Below, one piece after another: positions 23,810 through 35,800 of a stretch of DNA of 64,000 nt. The notes under the pieces were generated by a model, which was given only the letters and a program-made list of their open reading frames with translations, did no database searches and was not told the DNA's origin. Origin of the DNA: Macrophomina tecta (taxonomy: Eukaryota; Ascomycota; Dothideomycetes; Botryosphaeriales; Botryosphaeriaceae); assembly GCA_024180945.1 (NCBI GenBank), contig JAKSGN010000041.1, forward strand, positions 3,038,001 through 3,102,000, in the 5' to 3' direction. Positions within the stretch are counted from its first letter, which is position 1. Each line of letters opens with the position of its first letter. A program made the translations under genes and the position numbers.

Positions 23810-26800
23810 TTACGATGCCGCCACAACAGTCGCCGCCGATTTCTTCGCCCCGATTACCGACAGCCTGGCTGTCTTCGCCCTCGCCCAACTCATCAGCTTG
23901 AGTCCCTGATGCTGCTGCGGTACCACATCCTTCTCGTCCTCATCATCCCCCAAACTACTCTCACTGATTCTCTTCACCGCAGAAACCGACTGCCTCTTCC
24001 CCAGCCCGACACCCTTCCCCAGCAGCCCCATCCTCCCCTCCAGCATCGCCGCTTGTCCCACCATCGTCGGATTCTCAATCACGTCCTCCATCGAAACTTC
24101 CACACCTGCCTCCCTCCTGTACCACTCCGCCAGCTGCGCCGCCGCGATCAAGTTCCCCCACACGTTGTAGAAGCACGTCGTGCTCGTGATCTCCTCGGCT
24201 TCGGCGGACAGCAACAGCACTGCGTCCCACGCCTTGCGCACCAGCTCTTGGACGCCCGTATGCGCGTTCTCGAAGCGCGCACCGCTCGCCGCAGCGGCAG
24301 CACCCTTGTCAGCAGCACTGGGCAGCAGGTTGCCATCGGCATCTCTCGCGCAGCGCGCCAGCATGGGGATCTGGGGCATGCGCTGCACAAAGCTCTCCAC
24401 TGCAGGCAGTCTTGCATGCACGTCGTCCGTTAGCATCGCGATATTTTCGACGAGCGTGTCCATCAGCTCGCCCACGAAGCCGGGCTCGACGACCTTGTCC
24501 GAGAAGTGCAGTGACAGCTCCATGTTCCTCGTGCCCGCGACGGGGTTTGACAAGACGAGGATGTCGACGGCGTCGGCGGCACCCGGGAAGGCACCGAACT
24601 TGCACGCCGCTCCGCCGAAGCGGAATTTCTTGAGCGTGTCCTCGACGCCGTCGAGGTTCTGGTGCTGAACCACGGTGCTGAAGCGCGTCCACAGCGGCCA
24701 GGCGGTGCAGCGCTCGACGATTGTCGGGAAGCCAAGCGTTTCAAAGGGGATCGCAGCGAGGTGCTGGTCGTAGACTTGGCGGAGGAGGGTGGATGCCGTG
24801 TTGTTGTCGTCCAGCTGGACACGCACCGGGATCAGGTTCAGGCACGGCCCGAGCACCTCATCGACGTCGCCCTGGCCGCCCGGCAGCGCCATATTGCGCC
24901 CAGACACAAGGTGCCCGAAGACGACATCGGTGGTGGCAGCGGCACGCGCCAGCACGAGCGCCCACGCGGCCTTGAGTACGGTTGCGAATGTCGTGGTGCC
25001 GCGGCCATCGTCTAGCCGCGGGATGGGGATCTCGCGCACTACGGACCGCATCTTCGTGTGCGCGTACGGCGGGCTCTTGTGCGACACGACGTTTGTCATG
25101 TTCGCGCCATCCAGCAGGTTGAACCAGTACTCCTCCGCCTCTCCTCCCTCATTCGCCTTCTTCGCCGCGTGCGCAAACTCCGCGAAGACGGGGCGCACCG
25201 GCAGCTGCGGAGGAGCTCCCTTACTCTCTCCGTCTGCGCCTTGCTCGTACAGCGCGGCAAGATCGTCGACGAGGACCGGAATGGACACACCATCGTACTG
25301 CGCGTGCGACACACGCATCACCAGCAGCCCCTGCTTCCCGCCGTCCAGGTACCAGAATCGCACGAGCTGGCGACCCAGGCTTGCCGGCTCTGCCCGGTCG
25401 TTCTTAACAAGCTCGGCTGCGAGGTGCATCTGCCTCCACTTGGCGCACTTCTGCCTTCCAAATTCTGGCTCAGTACTCCGCAGCACCACCTGCCAGACGC
25501 GGCGAGCGTGGGCGACGAACGAGGTGCGGAGGATGGGGTGGTGTGCGACGAGGCGCCTGCACGCGGCCTCGAGGCGGCCGGCGTCGATACTGCCGCCTGC
25601 CAGCTGGAAAAGGAAGTAGTTTGTATTGCCGCGCGATTTGAGGAGGCCAGTAGTGACGAAGCTGGCCTGCATGTCCGTCGCCTCGAGCACGTCTAAGATG
25701 TTGGCGCGCGGCGTGCTCACTGCCGGGCACACGACCTGCTTGAGGAAGTCTTCGGTCGCGAGGGCGGCAGGCAGGGAGGAGAAGGGCTCATACTCCGCGG
25801 CTGCTTCCTGGATCGATTCATCCGCGGTGCTGAGACCCCGGCACAGGCCAGCAAGGCTGGTGCTGCGCAGCACATCGGCGACGGAGAGGGTGAGCCCAGC
25901 GGCCCGGCACGCGGCCACCAGCTTGATAGCCAAGATGGAGTCGCCACCGTGCGCGAAGAAGCCGTCGTCGGCCCCGATATGTGCGGCCGAGACATTAAGG
26001 ACAGACGCCCAGAGCTCGCGCATCCGCTGCTCTACGCTGGTGAGCTGCTGCGCCCGTCCATCTGAGCCTTGGCTTGCGGTTGCAGCGGCGGAAGTGGGCG
26101 TGTTGTTCTTGTTGGTATTCACCAGGTACGCCTCGGCCATGGCGCGCAGCCGCTTGCGGTCCGTTTTGCATGACGGCGACAGTGGGATTGCGCGCAGCGG
26201 AATAAAGAGTGTGGGAATCATGTACCGGGGCGCGCTCTCCGCCATCCTAGCCCCGACGCCCGCTACAGCATCGCGCAGTCTTTCCTGTGTAGCAGGCGAC
26301 ACCATTCCAGTGACTTCATCACCGTTGTACCCATCGCCCAATGCGATGAAGGCGGCCAGCTTGGCGTCGTTGCCGCTGTCCCCGAACTTGAGCACCTCAG
26401 CAGCCGCGTCGAGGGATTCGCTGCCTAGCGCCTTCTTGAGGTGGTGCTCAACTTCACCGAGCTCGATGCGCTGGCCGCGCAGCTTGACTTGCGTGTCCTT
26501 GCGCCCGATGTAGCGGTAAGATCCGTCGGCGTTGCGCTGCGCGAGGTCACCCGTCTTATACATGCGACGGGCCGGCTGTCCTGGCTCGCGGCGCGCCCAT
26601 GCCGGGTTCGAGACGAAGGCGGCGGCTGTCTGCGCGGGATTGTTGAGGTAGCCGCGCGCGAGGATGGGCTGGTGTAGGCAATTGGTCAGTAAGAGAAGAA
26701 GGAAAGAGAGTCTGTGAATGTGTGTTCTATGCCAAAGAGGGCACGCAGATTACAAAAAATCCGCGCACTGCAAAACCAGTTCACCGCCAGACCGCCTATT

Positions 26801-29800
26801 ACAATCTCGCAGATTCATGTCTCTGCTCCGCAAAGGAAGGGATAGGGTTCGCAGGGCGCGGAATTCTGTCCATCGCGTCTAGGTGGGGTCGGGTTGAGGG
26901 GGACTTACGCCTTCAATCAAAAGCTCGCCGATGGCGCCGATGGGCGCAAGAGTGTTGTGGTCATTCGGATCAACGATCCAGTACGCTGCCACGTTAGTAA
27001 ATCCAATGTTGCTGGGCTCCGTGTCGACCGTCAACTTCGTCACCGAGCTGCTGACCAGCGAACACTCCGTCGGCCCGTACGCCGGGATCAGCTTGACAGT
27101 CCCGGCCCACTTCCTAATTTCCTCCTTCGGCGTCGACTCGCCGCCGAGAACCATGGTGTGCACCGCTGGCATGCGCGCGGGGTCAAGCACTCGGATGAAC
27201 GATGGCGTGAATATTGTAGTATTGACCCCCATCTGCCGGATTGCCGCTTCGATGCTGCCCAGCCGCTCGTCCTCTGAAGGGATGCATACGCACCCCCCGA
27301 ACATGAGCGTCGACAGCAGCTCGCCCATGGCCGCGTCAAAGCTGTACGATGCGAACTGCAGCATGCGTGTGCGCGGCCCCAGCCCCCACGCCTCCCGCTG
27401 GCCCTCCGCGCTCGCGCACCACGCACGGTGCTCAATGACCACGCCCTTCGGTACGCCCGTCGATCCGGAAGTGAAGAGGACGTATGCCGCATTCTTAGGG
27501 CCCATTTGCGGATAGGGCGCCAGGCCCGGCGGTAAGCTGCGTAGCAGCATCTCGTCCACAACAATAACATCAACATCCATCCCGTGCTCCCTCAGTGCCG
27601 CAATTCGCGGAGCCTGGGCGGCCGACGTCAGCACCACCCGTGCGCCCACTTGCTCGATGATGGCCTGGAAACGACCCGTTTGCGTCGCGTCCATGGGCAC
27701 AAACGCGCCGCCAGCTTTGAGAACCGAGAGCAGGGCGACAGGCACCCACGCGCTCTTCTCCATGCACACTGGCACTAGCACCTCTGGGGCGATGCCCAGG
27801 GATGCGAGGTGGTTGGCTAGTCTGTTTGCTAGACTATCGAGCTCCCGGTAGGAAAGTTCGCCGTCCCGGGTGCAGACGGCGGGATTGTTGGGGCATGATT
27901 GGACGTTCTGGAAGAACAGCTCGTGCACGAGGGATTCGTGCGTAGTAGGGCGGGGGGTGGTGGTGTTGGTGGTGGGGAGCGCGGCGATGTCAGACTCGCT
28001 GACCAGTCCAGGCCAGTTTTGGAGCGGTGTGTCTGGTCTGGCCACTATGCCGCTGAGGGCGCGGGTGAAGGCGTTGGCAACGTGCTGCGCCTGAGCAGGA
28101 GTCATGCAAGCGGGGCGGTAGTTGAATGACACCTGGAACTGCGACAAGGTGCCCCAGATATTGAGGGTGACGTCGTACTCGGAGGGGTCGTGGCCGTCGA
28201 TAGTGTCGAATCTAAGGCTGCTGCTACTACTGTTGCTGTCGGCCTCCTCCTTAGGGCTGGAGCGGAAGGACATGCCCGTGTTGAACAGCGCCCGGCCGGC
28301 CGTGCCCTGGTGGTGTTGAATGTCAGCGAGCGATGTGAATTGGTGCTGCAGACTGTCTGTCCAGCCTTCTTGCGCGCCCTCAAGCAGCGCCTTGATTGTT
28401 TTCGACTTGTCCATGTCCATCGCAACCACCAGCATGTTGCATACCGCGCCGATGACATGTTCGATATTGGCGACCGGCGCGTCGCGTCCAGAGGTGAGGT
28501 AGCCGAAACAGACACGGTCCATACCGGTGTAGGCGCGTAGCACGAGCGCCCACGCGACTTGGAACAGGTTCGCGGGAGTCAGACCACGCGCGCGGCAGAA
28601 GCTGGAGATTGTCTTGGCTTCCGCGTCTAGCGTGATGTGAATGGCCTCGACGGCGTGAAGCTCGCTCGGCTGGCCGTCCCGCAGCACGGGGAAATGGCAT
28701 GGCTCAGCCTCGCCGAGATACTGCTTCCAGTACTCGAGAGACGCGTTTGCATCCACTTCGTTGTTGATGTAAGCAACGTAGTCTCGGTACAGCGGCGGCT
28801 TGGCCTCGTTGAGAGACAGCTTGCCTTCGTACGCCAGTGTGAGATCGCGCAGCAGAACCGGCAAGGAGCTCCCGTCAATGAGGGCGTGGCTGATCTCCAG
28901 TTTCATGTAGATATTCGCCTCCGTCCTGCAAATGACCAGCCGGTGAGCTGGCTCATTCTGCCCGTATTCGACTGCCGGGAGATTCTGTAGTGTCGCGATC
29001 GCGTCTTCTTCGCTGCATTCGAAGTGGAGGATGCGTGGGAACCACGACCTGAGCACTATCTGGTCATAAACGCCTTGGCCGGAAACACTATCGACGAAGA
29101 CGGTCCGCAGGGTTGAGTGCCGCGCCACGAGCTTCTGCCATGCCGTCTGAAGCTTGACGAGGTCCAATCCCTCTACTCCCTGCGATGAGATGCTGAATAG
29201 AAACACGTTCTTGTAGTTTTCTGGCGACAGCGACTGGCTGATCAGGATACCTTGCTGCATGGGGGAGCACGGATACATGTCGGAAACTTCATCCATGCTT
29301 GAGAGTCCGAGCTGGGGCAGGATCTCGGACTGTATCTTGTCGAGGCCGTCGTACGCGAGGGGCAGGAGAGGAAAGTCGCTGAGCGTTCTCTCCGGCGCCA
29401 TGGAAGAGAGTTGATGCACAGCAGCGACGAGCGACTGCTCGTACGCGGATATCCACTGGCGGATGCCGGCATCCTGCGTTGTGTGTCTGTTGTAGGTGAA
29501 AGTGAAGGTTGCTTTGCCGTCGCTAACCTCCGCAGAGATCTCAAACAATGCCATGCGCCTGCCTTGGGAACCAACATCAGACGTGGGCGCGAGGATCCCG
29601 TCTTCAGCGGACGGCAGCGGGACTTGCTGCAAGAGCGCACCGTCGCGCTCCAGCTGCTGGTAGAGGCCCAGGTAATTGAACATGATTTCCATGGGCCAGT
29701 GAGTCTCGAACGCAGCTTCGCCCTCCGCTGACAGGAAACGGGATGCGAAATATGCCCAGCCGTTTTCCGTGATGGCGCGGCGGGCGTCCTTGGTCCGGCG

Positions 29801-32800
29801 GACCGCATCCGCGATGGTGGCGCCGGCGTGAAGCGGCACGTAGACCGGACAAATGGTGGTGAACCAGCCCACGGTCCCAGAAAGATCGATTTCAGAGTCC
29901 CAGGGCTCGCGGCCGTGACCTTCAGAATAGATCGGCGGGAGCGCCCTGTCTTGGAACGTCCTTGAAAATGACTCGAGCAGTGCCGAGATGAACAAGTCCA
30001 TCGGCTCCGTCCCGAATGCGTCGTTGCACTTGCCAAGAAGCGCCGATGTCGAGTTGACGTCGAGACTGAACCCGACGTCGACAGTGTCGGCGAAGGTATT
30101 GGAATGATCCTTCAATCCCCAGTATCGGTAATCAGCCTGCGGGACATCAAACGGAAGGGCCTTCTGCGGCGAAACATGTTGGGGAACGTAGTCCGCCTGC
30201 AGCTTGCTCCACGTCTGGAACGAGAGTGGGCTCTTGGTGAAGAGCTTGCCGGCATTGAGGAATTCCTCCAGGTCCTGCAGCAGGATGCGCCACGAGACCA
30301 GGTCAATGACCAGATGGTGCGCTGCCAAGAACAGCAGGTGCTCGCCGGCCTCCAGCTGGATCGAGTCGACAGAGAAGACGGCGCCGTTGTAGGGGTCGAG
30401 ACGGCGCTGGCCTGCCGCGATAATAGCAGAAACGTCTTCAAAGAAATTGACATTGTGGTGCTGGAAGCGGTAGCTGCCTGCAACCTCGGAGCGGATTAAC
30501 TGGGTCCACGCGCCGTTGACCTTGCGGAACCGAGCCCGCAGCATTGAGTGGTGTCCGACGATAGCCTCCACTGCCTTGGCGAGGGTGGAAGTTGGAACTT
30601 CGATCTTGAGCTGCAAGAGACTGCTCTGGTTGAAGTGATAAGATCCCGTTGCGGCTTTGTTGGGCGCCGAGTCTCCCAGACCGGCCGCGAAGTAAAGCTT
30701 CTGAATTGGCGTGAGGTCAAACGCGGTGCCGACTGACTCCTTCTCAAAGCTCTTAGTGTCGCTGCCTGAGTCGGACGCACACTCAGCGAGCTGGGCGAGG
30801 CTCTTGCTTTGCATGATGTCCTTTATCTTGATGGCTATATTCTCGGAGCGGCACCGGGCCACGACCTGCATCGCCGTGATCGAGTCGCCGCCGAGCCCGA
30901 GAAACGAGCGGTTGAGCAGGACCTGGTCCGTCGCCAGGTTCAGCACGCGCCCTATGACCCCCTGCAGGCGCAGTTCCATGGGCGTAGCCGGAGCGCTGCG
31001 CTGCTCCTCAGCGGCGCTGAGGCTCATAACCTGGTCGCACGTCTCCTGCGGCATGTTCTCCAGCCACGCCGTGATCTTGCGCTTGTTGATCTTGAGAGAC
31101 GTCGTCAGCGGGATGCCGTAAACCACCGTCCACACCGATGGGACCATGTATGCTGGCACCTGGTTCTCCAGGTGGCTGCGCACGTCGGCTAGTTGCCGCG
31201 CTGCCGTGGCTTTGCTGAGCGAGTCGATCAGTTCCAGCTCCATGTCGCTGGCCGCAGCGGCGGCGAGCGACTTGAGCGAGATGGTGGCCACCAGCTTTCC
31301 TTTGAAAAAACCGGCCTTGGGGAGTGTGACAGCCGCGTTGCCTACGAGGCCGTGGGCCGACGTGTGGTGTTCGATCTCGCCCAGCTCCAGGCGCTGGCCG
31401 TGAAGCTTGACCTGCAGATCCTTGCGCCCGACAAAGTGGACTGTGCCGTCAGCTGGGTTGTAGCGCACGAGATCACCTGTCTTGTACAGGCGGCTGCTGC
31501 CGCGGATGTTGCGCAGCCAGGCGGGGCTGTCAATGAAGACGTCGGCTGTCTTCTTCGGCTCTTTGAGGTATCCGCGCGAGAGGCCAGGCGATTCCAGAAG
31601 TAGTTCGCCGACGCAGCCGACGGGCGCCAGTGCATTGTGGTTGTGCGGATCAACGATCCAGCAGATGGTGCCCACGCCCTTGCCGATGCAGGCGTGCTCC
31701 GAGCCGGCAGTGACTTGCGGGCTGAGAACGGATGCCACGGAGCACTCGGACGGGCCGTACGCGTTCTGTAGTCGCACGACGCTCGACCACGCCTTGTCAC
31801 TGCTCGCCATCGCCTCGCCGCCGAGGACGAGCGTCTTGAGGCTGGGGACGCCGTTCTTCGGGAGGAGCCGTGCAACAGAAGGCGTCAACAAGGCCCAGGT
31901 GATGCCCATGGCGCAGATGATGTCAACCAGTGCGGCTGGGTTGGTGCGTGCTTCGTCTTTGATAATGCACACACAGCCGCCCTGCATCAAGGTAGTAAAG
32001 GTCTCCAAGATGTACGGGTCGAAGCTGTACGCCGAGTACTGCAGCACGCGGGATGACGACGAAATGTGCATGGCCGGGGCGAGCGACGACGACTGCGACG
32101 CAAACGCCTGGTGCTCTGTCACACTGCCCTTCGGACGGCCTGTAGTGCCGCTCGTGAAGACAATGTAGGCTGCTGTCTTGGGGTCAATCTTGGGCAGCGT
32201 GATCGGGCGGGCTTTGGAAATGGCCTCTATGGTGTCGGCATTGACGACGAGAATGGACCGCCCCGGTCCCTGCAAGAGGTCAGCGTGGAGATCAGACGAG
32301 AGGATGAGATCTCCCTCGACCGTCTCCAGGATGTCGCTGAGACGTTTCTCTGGGTGAGACGGGTCGAGCATGCACATGACGCCGCCGGCCTTCAGGATTG
32401 CGAGCTGCGCCACCACTGCCCAAGCAGACTTCTCAAAGATTGCGGGCACCGCCTTCTCGGCCTTGACCCCAAGGGTGACGAGGTACTTGGCCAGCCTTGT
32501 CGACATGATATCCAGCTCGGCGTAAGTAAAGTTGACGTCCCACGAGCAGACAGCCGAGGCGTTGGGGGTGCTGCGTGCCTGCCGCTGGACGAGGTCGTGG
32601 ATACAGTGGGGGACGACGTGGGGGTAGTTCCTGTTCCAGTCGAAGATGCGGACGCGGTCTTCGGGGCTGCAGTAGTCGAGGCTGCTGATCGGGGCGTCGT
32701 CGTGCACGCGGTCGGCAAGCTGCCTGATGATGTGCTCGAAGTGTGCTGCGAGCTGGTCCGCCTGGGGAACTACCCTTGGGTCGAACGTCATCTTCAGTTC

Positions 32801-35800
32801 GATCTTATCGCCGGCCAGGATGCACTCCATGCACAGCGCGTAAGTGTTGAAGTCATCCTCGTCGGTCGGGACGACTTCCAAGCCAAGCAGAGACTGGTCA
32901 CTGCGCGACGGCTGGATGACGAGCAAGTTCTGGAAGTGGGCGTTCCTGCTGACCTGCGTGATGTTCTGGAGGCCCCAGTGCTCGTGCGGAATCATGTCGG
33001 TAGCCTGGTTCTGCACGGCCTCGAGCATATCACAGATCGGCTGCTCACGGTTCAGATGCACCTTTACGGGCACCGTCGTGATGGTTGGCCCGTTGATGCG
33101 CTCAATGTCACGCACCGGGGCGTTGCGGCCAGACATGGTTGCCCCGAACACGACGTCCTCCGAGTCGGTGTAGCGCCCGAGGACCAGCGCCCACGCCGCG
33201 CGGATGATGGTTGACGTAATGATGTCAGATCTAGAGTCTCTGACCATGCCGACAGTGCGCTCATGGCGGCCATTGGCGCGGGGGGTGTAGGTCCCAGAAG
33301 GCAGTTGCGGGAATGTCGCGGGAGTCTCTCCAGCCAGCTGTGTTCTCCAGAACTCTTCACACGCCGCGTTATCGCTCGACGTCAGGTAATAGATGAAGCT
33401 GCTGAATGGGGCCAGCTCAGGAACCGGGTTTCCGCGGTAGGCTTGCTCCAGCTGTTGGAAGATGAGACCCTGACTCCACCCATCAAACAGCGAGTGGTGT
33501 GCCGTCCAGACAAAGTGTGTCACCTTGCCCTTGATCAGCGCGAATCGGCCCAGGGATCCACCCCAGGTAATGGGTACCTGGAGGTCGTCCTTCAGGTACT
33601 GTTGGAGGGAGTCCGAGTGCAGCCAGGAAATGGACTCGGTCAGGACCACCTGCAGCGTCCCCGCCGTCTCGACGTTGACAATCCTTGTCCGCAGGATGGG
33701 GTTCCGTCTGAACACATCCTCCCATGCGCGCTTAAACCTCGTAATGTCTAGCGACGGCGGCAGGACGAAGACGCTCTGGCCAATGTATGCGCCCTGCTGC
33801 TTCATCGAGAGGGCCATCAAGCCCTCCTGCAGCGGCGCGCAGGGATACATATTCTCCACCATCTCCTTACGCAAACCGCACTGAGCGGCCACCTCTTCCA
33901 CGAGATCATCGACACCATCGTCGTCCTCAAAGAGCGCAAAAGGGGCCACTCCCGGCTCCGCGCTGCTCGAATCGCCGACGTCCTTGGCCACCGCAGCCAT
34001 GTCGCACAATCGGGGCTGGTTGAAAATATCGGCAACCGTCAGCATAAGGCCGTACTTCTCCCGCGCAATCGAGACCATCCTCATGGCGCCGATTGAGTCG
34101 CCGCCGACGCGGAAGAAGCTGGTGTCGCTGCCGATCGAGTCAGGGTGTGCGTCCAGCGTTTCCGCCCACGCCGCCTGTAATTTGCACTCCTGCTCTGTGC
34201 GCGGGGCGCGTTTCGTGGAGGCCAAGAGAGCGTAGCGGTTCAGCTGCGATGCGGGCAACTGGTCTGCCCTCTCGCGCATGGACTTCCGATCAAGCTTCCC
34301 GGAGGCATTGCGAGGGAGTGCGGCAAGTGGGATGAATGCGGATGGAACCATGTACGGGGGAAGCACGGTGGTGAGGCCGTCCTGCAGCGCCGACAGCTGC
34401 GCAGCCAGGTCATCCGAGATGTCGAGGAACATGCTGTCTGCAATTATGCCGTTGTTGTCATTTTCCTCAGTGTGATCGATGGCGAAAAATGCAACCAGCG
34501 TCTGCTGCCCCTGGCGGGCAGTTGGCTTGAGGATCTCGACAGCAACTGCGTCTGTGAAGTCGGCGCGTGAGAGTAGGTGGTGCTCGATCTCGCCGAACTC
34601 GATGCGCTGACCGTGGAATTTGGCCTGCATGTCCTTGCGTCCGATGAAAGTCATGCTGCCGTCGGAGTTGTATCGCACAAGGTCGCCAGTCTTGTAGAGG
34701 CGGTCTGCCGAGCGCTGCGCACTTCTCCGGCTAGCGAGCCACTCGGGCATTGGGACGAAGGCCTCGTCCGTCTTTGTCTTGTTTTTGAGGTAGCCGTCTG
34801 CCATGGCGAAGCCCTCAACGATCAGCTCGCCAATAGCGCCGACAGGCATCAGACGGTGGTGGTCCTGTGGGTCGACGATCCAGCAGACGCCGCCAACGGA
34901 CTTGCCGATATTGGTGGGGTCGTCACGGACTGCTTCGTTCCAAGCGGCAGCGACGCCACACTCCGACGGACCGTAGCCGTTGTGCAGAGTGGTGTGGCCG
35001 TCCCAGCGTTGAATATCGGCCTTGGACATGGCTTCGCCGCCCATGACGAGCGTGTCGAGGGTCGGGACTTGGCTGGGCTCGATGAGGCGTGTCACCGACG
35101 GGGTCAGGACAGCCCAGTTCACGCAAGCGTCGTTGATGGCGCCCACGATGTTGTCTAGGCGTTGTTGCTCGCTAGGGATGCAGACGCATCCGCCGAACAT
35201 GAGCGTGGTTAGTATCTCCATCAAGCATGCGTCGAAGCTGTACGATGCGTATTGAAGAACACGCGAGTTGGACGACATGTGCGACCTCTTGCCGTGACCC
35301 GCAGCGCTTGTGGCGAAGCCGGAATGAGGTGTGTAACTTCCCTTGGGTTTGCCTGTCGAGCCAGACGTGAAGATGATATATGCCGGATCAGAGGGCGTGG
35401 GCCGTCTGCGCTCACGCTGGGCAGGGTCGCAGCACTTGGCGGTATTGATCAGGTCAAGGCTTTCCTGATCCACGACGATGACGGAATCCACCTCTTGAGC
35501 TAAAAGGTCAGCGTATTTGCGAGATGATAGCAGGATGTGGGCGTCCACATCCTCAATGATTGTCTCCATTCGACTAGATCCGTGAGCGGGGTCCAGCAGA
35601 GCAAATGCCCCGCCCGCTTTCAAGACACTGAGAAGCGCCACAATGGTCCAAGCTGACTTCTCAAAGCAGAGCGGGACAAAAACACCAGGTCGGACTCCGC
35701 TGTGCGCCAGGTGTGCAGCAAGCTTTGATGAAAGGTCATCAAGCTGCTTGTAGGTGAAGCTGTCATCCCATGACTCGACTGCCGAAGCCATTGGGCGAGC

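Noticed and set aside
24789..25696. Plus-strand frames of 200-295 aa antisense to the NRPS 3' part
   Set aside because: Shadows of GC-rich NRPS coding sequence, without family signatures.
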